Assembly: GCA_035551355.1 (NCBI GenBank)
Contig: DASZNF010000004.1
Coordinates: 1 to 64,000, forward strand
Reading direction: 5' to 3'
From: DATATV01 sp035551355
GTDB taxonomy: Bacteria > Actinomycetota > Actinomycetes > Mycobacteriales > Pseudonocardiaceae
DNA length: 64,000 nucleotides
Shown piece after piece: positions 33,975 through 42,675 of this stretch (the first letter of the stretch is position 1; each line of letters begins with the position of its first letter). The position numbers were made by a program, and so were the translations under genes. The notes under the pieces are model-generated. The model made no database searches. It saw only the letters and a program-made list of their open reading frames with translations, and had not been told where the DNA came from.

Positions 33975-35158
33975 CCCTCGTGTCTCTCGTCCTTGATCGC
34001 GATCGTGGACTCGCCTTCGGGCCACAGCAGATCGAGAATGCGCCGGAGCATCGGCGGCGGACGGTGCACCACGATCCACCGGCCCCGCTCCAGCGAACGT
34101 GCGGCCGTCACCAGGATTGCCACCCCACGCCCGTCGATAAACTGCAGGTCCGAGAGGTCGAGATGCACATCACGGTGTTGCCGCACCGCCGCGTCCAGCG
34201 AACTGGTCCAGCGTTCGTGTCCGCTGGAGTCGATCTCACCGCACAGTTTCAGCCCGGCGCCGTCCCGGAACGGCTCGACCCGCAGCACGCCCAGCTGCGG
34301 CAGATCCGGCTCGACCGCGCGTTCGGCCTGCGGTTTTTCCGGGATCGGCCCGTCCGGGGGCGAGAGGGTCAGCGCCCGCCAGGTCACCTCGGCCGCCTCC
34401 CGGGCCGCCGCGCACGGCACGATCGGATCGTCCGGGCCGGTGTGTTCGGCCGGGGCCGCGCCCACGTGCTCGACCAGCGCCACGGCCAGTTCCCGCAGTT
34501 TGACGTTGAACTCCTGGCTGGCCCGGCGCAGCGTGGCCCAGGCTTCCTGGGCCGAGCACCGGCGCACCGCGATGACCAGCCCCTTGGCCTGTTCGATGGT
34601 CACCCGGGCGCGCAACGCCTCCAGGGTGTCCTCGACCTGCTTGCGGGTGTCGGTGACCGACACGACCATGCCCAGCGCGGCCCGGATGGCCGGTTCCTGC
34701 CGGTGCAGCACGCGCAGGGACCGCTCGTTCACCGGCCCATCCAGCACCCCGGACAGCACCAGCACGCCATCGGAGTCCCACCGGCCGGGCAGCGCCACCG
34801 CGCCGCTCACCCGGTCCCAGTCGGGCCGGTACTCCGGCGCCAGCGTCAGCAGGTTGGCCCTGGTCAGCTCCGGCCAGCGCGGGTCGGCGAACAGGTCGTC
34901 GGTGCGCACCGGCTCGCCCAGCACCGCCGCGTCCAGGACGGGGCCGCCGTAGCGGTGCACCTGCGCGGGCGAGAGGACCACGCCGCATCCGTTGGCCGCC
35001 AACACTTCCAGCTCGGTGGCGGGCAACCGCGGATAGCGCACGGTGACCGACAATCCCAGCGATTCGGGGAGTTCACCGCGGATTCCGTGCAGCATCCGGC
35101 CGAGCAGGTCGGCCAGCGAAGTCCAGACCGACACCGGGCTTCGAGCCTGGGACAACAT
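33971..35158 (-). CDS. GAF-like/ANTAR/STAS fusion regulator
   Basis: A protein of about 395 aa in three parts. Residues 1-175 are GAF-like. An ANTAR RNA-binding domain follows at about 180-235 (LEALRARVTIEQAKGLVIAV, ATLRRASQEFNVKLRELA). The last 100 residues form a STAS domain with HLDLSDLQFIDGRGVAIL, where the usual phosphorylatable Ser is Gly. ANTAR proteins antiterminate transcription by binding paired hairpins; STAS domains act in partner-switch cascades. Joining both, and coupling them by a 4-nt overlap to a MEDS-HATPase, suggests one signalling unit. The start is uncertain: ATG 35158 has GGAG close by; GTG 35167 and TTG 35179 are also in frame. Confidence 0.85.
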   Translation of the reverse strand: MLSQARSPVSVWTSLADLLGRMLHGIRGELPESLGLSVTVRYPRLPATELEVLAANGCGVVLSPAQVHRYGGPVLDAAVLGEPVRTDDLFADPRWPELTRANLLTLAPEYRPDWDRVSGAVALPGRWDSDGVLVLSGVLDGPVNERSLRVLHRQEPAIRAALGMVVSVTDTRKQVEDTLEALRARVTIEQAKGLVIAVRRCSAQEAWATLRRASQEFNVKLRELAVALVEHVGAAPAEHTGPDDPIVPCAAAREAAEVTWRALTLSPPDGPIPEKPQAERAVEPDLPQLGVLRVEPFRDGAGLKLCGEIDSSGHERWTSSLDAAVRQHRDVHLDLSDLQFIDGRGVAILVTAARSLERGRWIVVHRPPPMLRRILDLLWPEGESTIAIKDERHEG

Positions 35159-35305
35159 TTTCTCCACGGGTGTGCTCAATTGTGCGCGCGAATGGGCTGG
35201 CTCAGCTTACCGCCAGAAACCGCCGGTCGGGTGCGGTGGAGTTTCACGCACAGACACCGGTGGTAACCGAACAGTGGTAACCCCGCGAGCGAAGGGGACT
35301 GGAAG

Positions 35306-35824
35306 ATGGACACCGAACACACGGTGTTTCTGATCACCGGCGTCGTGGTCGTGCTCTTCGTCGGTCGCCTGATTGTCCGGAGTGGACGGCACTACATCGC
35401 CGAAGGCACGAACCGAGAGCGGGGCGACGCGGCGTCCGGGGCCAACCTGGTCGCGGTGTTGTTCCACCTGTCCACGTTCGGCCTGATCGCGCTGATCGCG
35501 GTGATTCCGCTCGGCGGCGCCATGTCCCAGCGGTATCTGCTGCGGCTGGGCATCCTGCTGCTGGTGCTGGCCGGGGTCTACGGGATCACGCTGAGTCTGT
35601 TGCAGCGCAGGCGGGAAGAGGCGATGGTCGCCGCGCTGGAGGCCAACCCGCCGCGACGGGACAAGGCGGACCCGCCGGCCGAAACCCCGGCGGGTAAGGG
35701 AATCGGCGGGGTGCCGCCGAGTGAGGCGGCCGCGCCGGACGTGACGGTCAAGGTCGAACCCCGGCAGCAGACACCGAGGACCGGTGGCGTGCCGGCCCGA
35801 TCGGACAACCCGGACGCCGGTTAG
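35306..35824 (+). CDS. Uncharacterised membrane protein with Pro-rich tail
   Basis: A 172-aa protein with three hydrophobic segments (TVFLITGVVVVLFVGRLIV, an ANLVAVLFHLSTFGLIALI region and LLRLGILLLVLAGVYGITL), then a hydrophilic tail of about 70 residues rich in Pro, Ala and charged residues. I do not recognise the family beyond general actinobacterial membrane proteins. GGGGACTGGAAG precedes the ATG. It stands between the divergent ANTAR-STAS operon and whiB3, without clear operon links. Confidence 0.7.
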   Translation: MDTEHTVFLITGVVVVLFVGRLIVRSGRHYIAEGTNRERGDAASGANLVAVLFHLSTFGLIALIAVIPLGGAMSQRYLLRLGILLLVLAGVYGITLSLLQRRREEAMVAALEANPPRRDKADPPAETPAGKGIGGVPPSEAAAPDVTVKVEPRQQTPRTGGVPARSDNPDAG

Positions 35825-35858
35825 ACGCGACGCTGATTCACATCATCGCAAGATCGCT

Positions 35859-35884
35859 GGTTGAGCATCCGCACGGTGGGGTAC
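35859..35884 (+). promoter_or_regulatory. SigB/SigF-type promoter of whiB3
   Basis: GGTT, 16 bp, GGGTAC, with the -10 hexamer 38 bp before the whiB3 start. It matches GNNT-N14-16-GGGTAC exactly. Confidence 0.7.
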
Positions 35885-35922
35885 TGGTCGGATGTAGGCC
35901 CACAATCCCGGAGGTGAGCGAA

Positions 35923-36237
35923 GTGGCCGATATTCGCCGGTTGCCCAAGCCGGTCTCGGAAATCTGGGACTGGCAGTTGCAGTCCCTCTGCCGGACCATG
36001 GACACCGCCGTGTTCTTCCATCCCGAACGGGAACGCGGCGACGCGCGCACCTCCCGGGAGAACCGGGCGAAGGCCGTCTGTCAGCGCTGCCCGGTGCTGG
36101 CCCAGTGCCGCGCACACGCCCTGTCGGTGCGCGAGCCCTACGGCATCTGGGGTGGCCTGACCGCGCACGAGCGCGAGGTAGAACTGGCCCGGCGGGCCAA
36201 GAACACCAAGAAGACCAAACAGACCACGGCGGCCTGA
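35923..36237 (+). CDS. whiB3: WhiB3/WhiD-type iron-sulfur transcription factor
   Basis: A 104-aa WhiB protein. The four [4Fe-4S] ligands are Cys23, Cys53, Cys56 and Cys62, the same numbers as in M. tuberculosis WhiB3. The segments IWDWQLQSLCRTMDTAVFFHP and EPYGIWGGLTAHER are almost those of WhiB3. The basic tail KNTKKTKQ binds DNA. WhiB3 senses redox state and NO and interacts with the principal sigma factor; WhiD of Streptomyces is needed for spore maturation. I start at GTG 35923 because GGAGGTGA is 5 bp upstream; a GTG three codons earlier would lie inside that site. A SigB-type promoter precedes it. Confidence 0.93.
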   Translation: MADIRRLPKPVSEIWDWQLQSLCRTMDTAVFFHPERERGDARTSRENRAKAVCQRCPVLAQCRAHALSVREPYGIWGGLTAHEREVELARRAKNTKKTKQTTAA

Positions 36238-36280
36238 GCCCGGGCGGCTCACCCCGGGAGCGCGGGTGCGGGGGCCGGTA

Positions 36281-37375
36281 TCAGGAAGCGTGACGGCGGC
36301 GGGAGCGAGTCTTGCTCCCGCCGCCCGCCGCTGTCACGGCGGCGGCCAGTTCGTCCCGGTTCATCCGGGAGCGGCCCTTCACCTCGAGTTCCCGCGCGAG
36401 CTTGTCCAGCTCCGCCTTGGACATCGAGTCCACGTCCTGGCCGGAGTCCTTGGGCGCGGTCTCCTTGGCCGAGGCCGAACGCGACGACGAACCGGAGGAC
36501 GAGCGCGCCGCGGACCGGGCCGAGGAACCGGATGACGCGCCACCGCGCGCGGACCGCGACCGGGACGGGCTTTCGGACTCGGCACCGCCGCCCCGGCCCG
36601 GCTTCTTCTTCATACTGCGGCGCAGCGCCTCGGTCAGGTCCAGCACCTTGGTCGGCTCGGGCGCCGAGGAGGCCGACTTCGTCTGGCGGCCGGCGCGCTT
36701 GTTCTCGATCAGCTCGTACACCTTGGCCGTGTAGGTGTCGTGGTACTGCTCGGGGTCCCACGGCCCGCTCATCGACTCGATCAGGTCGACCGCCATGCTC
36801 AGTTCCCGGCCACGCGGCTCGTCGGCCTTGGGCAGGTCCGGGATGGCCTTGGCCGGATCGCGGATCTCCTCCGGGAAGTACATGGTGTTGAGCGTGAGCA
36901 CCTGATCGCTGGCCCGCACCGCGGTCAGATATTCCTTGCCGCGCATGACGAACAGGGCGATGCCGACCCGGCCGCTCTCGGCCATGGCCCGCAGCAGCAG
37001 GTGGTAGGCGTGGGCGTAGCCGTCGTCGGTGGGCGCCAGCCAGTAGGCCTTGTTGAAGAAGACCGGATCGATCTCCTCCAGCTCCACGAACGCCTCGATC
37101 TCGATGCCGCGGGACTTCTCCGGCGCGATGTCGGCCAGTTCCTCCGGCTCGACCACCACGTATTCGCCCTTGGTCACCTCGTAACCCTTGACGATCTCGC
37201 GGTAGTCCACCTCCTTGCCGGTCCGCTCGTTGACCCGGCGGTACCGGATGCGGTCGGTGGTGTCCCGCTCGAGCTGGTGGAACGACACGGTGCGGTCCTC
37301 GGTGGCGCTGTACAGCGCGACCGGGACGGTGACCAGCCCGAAGGAGATGGTGCCCTGCCAGATCGGCCGTGCCAT
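36281..37375 (-). CDS. ku: Ku non-homologous end-joining protein
   Basis: A 364-aa bacterial Ku. The N-terminus MARPIWQGTISFGLVTVPV and the core segments YYDRI-like RIRYRRVNERTGKEV and GRVGIALFVMRGKEYL are diagnostic. The core ends near residue 265. The long tail is rich in Ser, Arg and Ala and finishes with a SAP/Rho-N-like segment (SMSKAELDKLARELEVKG) and a basic end, which should aid DNA binding and ligase recruitment. Ku threads onto double-strand ends and recruits the ligase encoded 165 bp upstream. Family core is about 270 aa, so the tail is an extension. Confidence 0.96.
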   Translation of the reverse strand: MARPIWQGTISFGLVTVPVALYSATEDRTVSFHQLERDTTDRIRYRRVNERTGKEVDYREIVKGYEVTKGEYVVVEPEELADIAPEKSRGIEIEAFVELEEIDPVFFNKAYWLAPTDDGYAHAYHLLLRAMAESGRVGIALFVMRGKEYLTAVRASDQVLTLNTMYFPEEIRDPAKAIPDLPKADEPRGRELSMAVDLIESMSGPWDPEQYHDTYTAKVYELIENKRAGRQTKSASSAPEPTKVLDLTEALRRSMKKKPGRGGGAESESPSRSRSARGGASSGSSARSAARSSSGSSSRSASAKETAPKDSGQDVDSMSKAELDKLARELEVKGRSRMNRDELAAAVTAAGGGSKTRSRRRHAS

Positions 37376-37540
37376 GGCGTTGCTCCGTTTCGCTCAGCCC
37401 GGATCGGCCAGCCGCCGGAGCAGGTGGTCAGGCCGTCGCGGTCTGCCCGCAAGCATTGTGAATGACATCAATGAATGATCCGACCACCCCGTACGGCCGG
37501 ACGCAACTCGTCCGAACCGGGGATTTCCGCGAATGGCCGG

Positions 37541-38542
37541 TCAGTGCCCCTCGCGGACCACCTCCCGGGCCGATTTGTCCTCCCTCAGCCCGAGATAACG
37601 CGGATGCCGCAGCCGGCCGTCCGAGGTCCATTCGGCGAATCCGATCTGCGCGACCAGTTCCGGGGCCACCCAGTGCACCCGCCGTTCGCCGACCACCCCG
37701 GTGAACGGGCTCGCGGGCACGGCCCGTTCGGTCAGCTGTTCGTGCAGCCGGGTCAGCGTGGCCTGGTCGAACCCGGTGCCCACCTTGCCCGCGTAGCGCA
37801 GCGCGTCCCCGTCGTAGTAGCCCAGCAGCAGCGCGCCGAAGCCGGTCCGGCTGCCCTGCGGGTCGGTGAACCCGCCGATCACGAACTCCTGGCCGCGCAC
37901 GCACTTGACCTTCAGCCAGTCCCCGCTGCGCCTGCCCTGGTAGGGCGAGTCGGCCCGCTTGGCCACCAGCCCCTCCCAGCCGCGTTCGCAGGCGTGCTCG
38001 TAGAACGCCTCGCCCTCGGCGTTGCGGTGGGTGGAGAACCGCACCGGGTCGGTGAAGTCGAAGGCCTGGCGCAGCAGGCGTTTCCGGTCCCGCAGCGGCA
38101 GCCGGGTCAGGTCCACCTCGCCCAGCACCAGCAGGTCGAACAGGTACAGGTACACCGGCACCCCGGCCCGGGCGATCTCGGCCGGATCGGTGAGCTGGAT
38201 GCGGGCCTGCAGCCGGGAGAAACTGGTCTGCGAGCCGTCGAAGGCGACGATCTCGCCGTCGGCCACGAACCGCTCCGGGCCGTCCGCGTCCAGCGCGTCG
38301 ACCAGCTCGGGATAGGTGGCGTCCATGGACTTCTCGTTGCGCGACCACAGGTTCGGCGCCTGGCCCTGCTCGCGGCCGATGATCGCGCGCACCCCGTCCA
38401 GCTTACGCTCGAACACCCAGTCCGGCCCGGAGAACGGGTGGTCGGTGAGGGTGGCCAGCATCGGCGGGTGGAACCCGGCGTGCCGGGCCGGCCGCAGCGC
38501 CGCGGCGGACGCCTGCGGCAGCAACTCCCTGGCCAGACCCAT
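37541..38542 (-). CDS. ATP-dependent DNA ligase (NHEJ, LigC/LigD-ligase type)
   Basis: A 333-aa ligase with adenylation Lys47 in ERKLDGVRAI, motif III FVADGEIVAFDG, motif IV EGLVAKRADSPY and motif V GDWLKVKC, then an OB domain ending VAPELVAQIGFAEWT. This is the ligase module found in LigD; here it stands alone without the polymerase and nuclease domains. With Ku just downstream on the same strand it forms a minimal NHEJ pair. Polymerase and phosphoesterase activities, if used, must be encoded elsewhere. Confidence 0.94.
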   Translation of the reverse strand: MGLARELLPQASAAALRPARHAGFHPPMLATLTDHPFSGPDWVFERKLDGVRAIIGREQGQAPNLWSRNEKSMDATYPELVDALDADGPERFVADGEIVAFDGSQTSFSRLQARIQLTDPAEIARAGVPVYLYLFDLLVLGEVDLTRLPLRDRKRLLRQAFDFTDPVRFSTHRNAEGEAFYEHACERGWEGLVAKRADSPYQGRRSGDWLKVKCVRGQEFVIGGFTDPQGSRTGFGALLLGYYDGDALRYAGKVGTGFDQATLTRLHEQLTERAVPASPFTGVVGERRVHWVAPELVAQIGFAEWTSDGRLRHPRYLGLREDKSAREVVREGH

Positions 38543-38615
38543 GCCCGCAATGTTCCCGCGCCGGAGCCGGCGAAAACACCCCCAGGCGGAGGGCGGATTC
38601 GTCTGGACACGGAAC

Positions 38616-38643
38616 GGGCGCGCCGGTGTGCCCCGGCGCGCCC
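38616..38643 (-). terminator. Hairpin terminator of the sigma-factor gene
   Basis: Perfect 11-bp stem (GGGCGCGCCGG / CCGGCGCGCCC) with a 6-nt loop, 24 bp past the sigma-factor stop. Confidence 0.75.
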
Positions 38644-38667
38644 GCCATCCCGTTCCCTCCGGTTGGC

Positions 38668-39462
38668 CTAGCTGACCCGGTCGGACTCCTCCTCGGAGAG
38701 GATCTCGCGCAGCAGCTGCAGGCTGGAGGTCAGCAGCCGGGACACGTGCATCTGGGAGATGCCGACCCGCTCGGCGATCTGCGACTGGGTCATGTTGCCG
38801 AAGAACCGCATGACCACGATCTTGGCCTCCCGTTCGGGCAGCTTGGCCAGCGCGGGATACAGCGCCTCGCGATCCTCCACGGTGGACAGGTCGTCGTCCT
38901 CGATGCCCAGCTGGCTGCTGGACGCCAACCGGCCCTCGGCGCCGCCGGAGGAGGACTCGTCCAGTGACTCGCTGTTGTAGGCGTAGCCCACCCGCAGGCC
39001 CTCGTAGACCTCCTCCACCGGCACGTTCAGCTCCGCGGCCAGCTCACTGGGCCGCGGCGAACGCCCCAGCTGCTGGCCCAGCTGGGCCGAGGCCGAGGTC
39101 AGCGCGGTGTGCAGCTCCTTCAGCCGCCGCGGCACCCGCAGCGACCAGGTGGCGTCCCGGAAGTAGCGACGCACCTCGCCGGTGATGGTGGGCACCGCGA
39201 AGGACAGGAAGTCGTTGCCCCGCTCCGGGTCGAACCGGTCCACCGCGTTGATCAGCCCGATGGTGGCGACCTGGCGCAGGTCGTCCTCGGGCTGGCCGCG
39301 ATTGCGGAAGCGCCGGGCGATGTGCTCGGCCACGGGCAGGTGCTCGGTGACCAGCCGGGACCGGATCCGGTCCCGCTCGGTCTCGCTGGAGGATCGGCTG
39401 GTCAGCTCGTCGAACAGTGGGGTGAGCTCCTCGTACTCGGTGCGTCGGCCCCGCTCTGTCAC
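38668..39462 (-). CDS. sigF: SigB/SigF-family general-stress RNA polymerase sigma factor
   Basis: A 264-aa group 3 sigma factor. Region 2 is visible as LVTEHLPVAEHIARRFRNRG then LRQVATIGLINAVDRFD and DFLSFAVPTITGEVRRYFRD. Region 3 is RVPRRLKELHTAL, and region 4 is the HTH MTQSQIAERVGISQMHVSRLL. It should direct RNA polymerase to GTTT/GGGTA promoters. Candidate sites occur before the DUF3040, whiB3 and ferritin-like genes here. The GTG at 39462 has GAGG 5 bp upstream; a GTG two codons earlier is possible. No anti-sigma gene is adjacent; an RsbW/UsfX-like one lies 16 kb away. A 39-codon frame ends just before the start. Confidence 0.93.
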   Translation of the reverse strand: MTERGRRTEYEELTPLFDELTSRSSSETERDRIRSRLVTEHLPVAEHIARRFRNRGQPEDDLRQVATIGLINAVDRFDPERGNDFLSFAVPTITGEVRRYFRDATWSLRVPRRLKELHTALTSASAQLGQQLGRSPRPSELAAELNVPVEEVYEGLRVGYAYNSESLDESSSGGAEGRLASSSQLGIEDDDLSTVEDREALYPALAKLPEREAKIVVMRFFGNMTQSQIAERVGISQMHVSRLLTSSLQLLREILSEEESDRVS

Positions 39463-39472
39463 GGCCACCTCG

Positions 39473-39592
39473 TCACTCTCCCCGATTCGCTCGCCCGTTC
39501 TCGCGCCGGCCCGGCCGGATCGGCGGGCACAGGAGCGTGGAGCGAATGGGCAGTCGTGACGGGCGATTCGGGACGTCGTGCGTTGTGCGCAT
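39473..39592 (-). CDS. Possible 39-aa leader peptide of the sigma-factor gene
   Basis: A short frame (MRTTHDVPNRPSRLPIRST to the end ...RANRGE) has a near-ideal ribosome-binding site, GGAGGAGG, 6 bp before its ATG. Its stop lies 4-10 nt before the sigma-factor start, so translation of the two could be coupled. It is rich in Arg and Pro and resembles no family I know. It may instead be an untranslated 5' leader; codon composition gives no clear answer. Confidence 0.35.
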   Translation of the reverse strand: MRTTHDVPNRPSRLPIRSTLLCPPIRPGRRENGRANRGE

Positions 39593-40020
39593 GACTGCCT
39601 CCTCCGTCGTTGTGCTTGGCCTGGAAGCGCCCCGCGAAAACCGAAGAAGCCCAGCGTGAGGACCGGGTGGAGCCGCGTAAGTCACGCTTCCCATCACGGC
39701 TGTGCACTCAACCGCTGCAAACCCACGGTACGACCGTGGCAGGCGGCGGGCAAGCGAACCGCGCTGAAGGTCGCCTGATCGCATGAGCGGCTTCGGATAT
39801 CAGGAATCCGCATGTCGAGGCCAGGATCGTCACTCTCGGCCGCGAAACACAACCGGGAGTGACCAGCCCCCGCGCTCCGTTCACCGGACCGGCGTCCCCC
39901 GGCCCGACCCCGTCAACCAGGCACGATGCCGGGGACGGCGCGCCGTGCGTCATCGTGCGCGCGGCAGCGCGGTGGTCCGGATCGGCGGCCGTCTCCCGGT
40001 GAGTAGTCCCACATCCCCGG
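39593..40020. other. 428-bp intergenic region upstream of the sigma-factor leader
   Basis: No convincing gene is seen between the esterase stop and the leader peptide. It must hold the sigma-factor promoter. Its one clear element is the perfect 7+3+7 inverted repeat listed separately. Confidence 0.5.
39723..39739. promoter_or_regulatory. 17-bp inverted repeat upstream of the sigma-factor gene
   Basis: CCACGGTACGACCGTGG has perfect 7-bp arms around ACG, about 130 bp before the leader peptide. It could be an operator controlling the sigma gene. Confidence 0.4.
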
Positions 40021-41058
40021 TCAGGTCGCGGGCACGCCCAGTGCGGTGGCCAGCATTGGCCAGGAATCCTCGAACTCCCGTTGCCAGTAGGGCCAGCTGT
40101 GCGTGCCGTTGCCGTAGTAGTCGGTGGTCACCGGGACGCCGAGCAGGGCCAGTTTGGCGGTGAATGCCTGCGAGGCGACCAGCGCGGCCGACTCCAGGGC
40201 GTCCCCGCTCGCCCCCGCCGCGTCCAGCGGCCCGGGCGAACCGTTGCCCGAGGAGACGAACAACGTGGTGCCGCGCAGCGCAGTGGCCAGGTCGAACGGG
40301 TTGTGCGCGGACCACAATCCGAGCTGGGCGAACACGTCTCCCCACAGCGCCAACGGATCCAGCTGTTCGCGCACCAGGATTCCCTGCACCACCTGGGTGA
40401 TCACGGGCAGTACGGTGTCCAGCACCCCGCTGTAGGAGGCGGCCGCGCGGAACAGTCCCGGATGCCGGGCGGCGTAGGCCATCGCGCCGTAGCCGCCGAT
40501 GGAGATCCCGGCCACCGCCTGGACCGTGCCGGCCCGGTAGTCGCGTTGCAGCAGCTGTTCCAGTTCGACGGTATGGAAAGTCTCCCAGCCCGGCTTGGCC
40601 GACAGCCCGAAGTTCCACCAGTCCGAGTACAGGCCGGCCGCGCCGTCGCTGGGCAGCACCACCAGCACGTCCTTGTCCGCCATGAACGACTCCACGTTCG
40701 TGTAGGCGGTCCAGGACTTGTAGTCCTGCGCGTCGCAGCAGCCGTCCAGCAGGTACAGCACCGGCCAGGTCGCGGTCGGTTCGGCCGCGTAGTCCTTGGG
40801 CAGGATCAGCCGCACCGGCGCGGTGAAACCCAGCGCGGGGGAGGAGACCTGCACATCGACCATGCGCGAATCCACCGTGCTCTGCCCGGTCACGCTGGCC
40901 CCGTCGTCGGCCGTGGCCAGGCTGGAAAGGCCGGCCGCGGCCGCGCTGGGAGCCGTCGGCAGCACCGGCAGCACGGCCGCCCCCAGCAACAACGCCCCAC
41001 TCAGCACCGCCGCCGTTCGCGACCGAACGTGCCGTCCTCCCGCGCGCCGCCAGCCCAT
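40021..41058 (-). CDS. Secreted antigen-85-like esterase (EstD/mycolyltransferase fold)
   Basis: A 345-aa exported alpha/beta hydrolase. The signal sequence (TAAVLSGALLLGAAVLPVL) is cleaved near APSAAA. The mature part has SPALGFTAPVRLILP, VLYLLDGCCDAQDYKSWT, WWNFGLSAKPGWETF and the nucleophile elbow GISIGGYGA (Ser186), with His in NGTHSWPYWQ near the end. This is the layout of antigen 85/mycolyltransferase-like esterases. It lies 43 bp after the carboxyltransferase gene in the same direction, so it may transfer or cleave the lipid made by the PKS operon. Whether it is an acyltransferase or a simple esterase cannot be told from sequence. Confidence 0.85.
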   Translation of the reverse strand: MGWRRAGGRHVRSRTAAVLSGALLLGAAVLPVLPTAPSAAAAGLSSLATADDGASVTGQSTVDSRMVDVQVSSPALGFTAPVRLILPKDYAAEPTATWPVLYLLDGCCDAQDYKSWTAYTNVESFMADKDVLVVLPSDGAAGLYSDWWNFGLSAKPGWETFHTVELEQLLQRDYRAGTVQAVAGISIGGYGAMAYAARHPGLFRAAASYSGVLDTVLPVITQVVQGILVREQLDPLALWGDVFAQLGLWSAHNPFDLATALRGTTLFVSSGNGSPGPLDAAGASGDALESAALVASQAFTAKLALLGVPVTTDYYGNGTHSWPYWQREFEDSWPMLATALGVPAT

Positions 41059-41100
41059 CGCCGCCGTCCTTCCCGCCGGGCCGGGCCCGGCCGCGTTCGT

Positions 41101-42675
41101 CTACAAAGGAATGTTTCCGTGTTTCTTCGCCGGCAGCGCCTGGCGTTTGGTGCGCAGCACCCGCAACGCGTCCAGCACGTGCGCCCGGGTGTCCGCCGGC
41201 CGGATCACCGCGTCCAGGTAGCCGCGCTCGGCCGCCACGTACGGCGTGGCCAGGGTGCGCTCGTACTCGGCGACCAGCTTGGCGCGCAACGCCTCCCGGG
41301 CCGGCCCCGGACTGGCCGCGGCCAGTTCCTTGCGGTGCAACAGATTCACCGCGCCGGCCGCGCCCATCACCGCGATCTGCGCGGTCGGCCAGGCCAGGTT
41401 CACGTCGCAGCCCAGGTGTTTGGAGCCCATCACCGCGTAGCCGCCGCCGTAGGCCTTGCGCAGCACCACGGTCACCGTTGGCACGGTCGCCTCGGCGTAG
41501 GCGTAGAGCAGCTTGGCCCCGCGCCGGATGATCCCGCGCCGTTCCTGCTCCACCCCGGGCAGATAGCCGGGCACATCGGCGAAGGTGAGCAGCGGGATGT
41601 TGAACGCGTCGCAGAACCGCACGAACCGGGCGGCCTTCTCGGACGCGTCGATGTCGATGGTGCCTGCGTGGTGCAGCGGCTGATTGGCCACCACTCCGAC
41701 GGTGCCGCCGGCCATCCGGGCGAACCCGCAGAGCATGTTGGGCGCGAACAACGGGTGGATCTCCAGCAGTTCCCCGGCATCCACCACCCGGCGGATCACC
41801 TCGCGCACGTCGTAACCGGCGTTGGCCGCGTCCGGCACCATCCGGTCGAGTTCCGGTGCGGGCGCGGTGTCCTCGGGCGCGGGATAGCGCGGCGGGTCGT
41901 CGAGATTGTTGCTGGGCAGGTAGGACAACAGGTCCTGTACCCAGGCGATGGCGTCGGCCTCGTCGGCGGCCAGGTAGTGCGCGTTGCCGGACACCGAGTT
42001 GTTGGTCCAGGCCCCGCCCAGTTCGTCCGCCCCGGCCTGCTCGCCGGTGACCGTGCGCACCACCTCCGGCCCGGTGACGAACATGTGCGAGATGCCCTGC
42101 GCCATCACGGTGAAATCGGTCATCGCCGGGGAGTACACCGCGCCGCCCGCGCACGGGCCGAGGATCAGCGAGATCTGCGGCACCACCCCGGAAGCCAGCG
42201 TGTTGCGCCTGGCCAGCTCGGCGTAATAGGCAAGGGAGACAACGCCTTCCTGGATGCGCGCCCCGCCAGAGTCGTTGATGCCCACCACCGGGCAGCCGAT
42301 GCTCATGGCCAGATCCATGATCTTGAGCACTTTGGCTCCGAACGCCTCGCCCATGCTCCCGCCGAACACGGTGAAATCCTGGGCGAACAGGCAGATCGGC
42401 CGCCCGTCCACGGTGGCGTGCCCGGTGACCACCCCGTCGCCGTAGGGCTGGTCGTCGGTGGTCGCGTAGCCGCCGGTGGGCCGCCGGGCCAGCTGATCGG
42501 TCTCCACGAACGAATCCGGGTCGACCAGCAGTGCGATGCGTTCCCGCGCGGTGCATTTGCCCTTGCCGTGCTGCCGGTCGGCGGCCCGCTTTTCTTGCAA
42601 CCGCACGGCTTCGATGGTGCGCCGGGACCAGTCGGCCAGCCGCGCGCTCGTCCCGTCGGTCCAGCCCGCCGTCAT
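41101..42675 (-). CDS. Acyl-CoA carboxylase carboxyltransferase (beta) subunit, PccB/AccD5-like
   Basis: A 524-aa carboxyltransferase. Both crotonase-type lobes are complete: FTVFGGSMGEAFGAKVLKIM, INDSGGARIQEGVVSLAYY and GPCAGGAVYSPAMTDF in the first, SEKAARFVRFCDAFNIPLL and RKAYGGGYAVMGSKHLGCD in the second, ending KKHGNIPL. From memory, these match PccB/AccD5 (propionyl/acetyl-CoA) better than the long-chain AccD4 normally next to pks13. It would carboxylate acyl-CoA to the PKS extender with a biotinylated alpha subunit encoded elsewhere. Its ATG overlaps the PKS stop by 4 nt. Confidence 0.92.
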   Translation of the reverse strand: MTAGWTDGTSARLADWSRRTIEAVRLQEKRAADRQHGKGKCTARERIALLVDPDSFVETDQLARRPTGGYATTDDQPYGDGVVTGHATVDGRPICLFAQDFTVFGGSMGEAFGAKVLKIMDLAMSIGCPVVGINDSGGARIQEGVVSLAYYAELARRNTLASGVVPQISLILGPCAGGAVYSPAMTDFTVMAQGISHMFVTGPEVVRTVTGEQAGADELGGAWTNNSVSGNAHYLAADEADAIAWVQDLLSYLPSNNLDDPPRYPAPEDTAPAPELDRMVPDAANAGYDVREVIRRVVDAGELLEIHPLFAPNMLCGFARMAGGTVGVVANQPLHHAGTIDIDASEKAARFVRFCDAFNIPLLTFADVPGYLPGVEQERRGIIRRGAKLLYAYAEATVPTVTVVLRKAYGGGYAVMGSKHLGCDVNLAWPTAQIAVMGAAGAVNLLHRKELAAASPGPAREALRAKLVAEYERTLATPYVAAERGYLDAVIRPADTRAHVLDALRVLRTKRQALPAKKHGNIPL

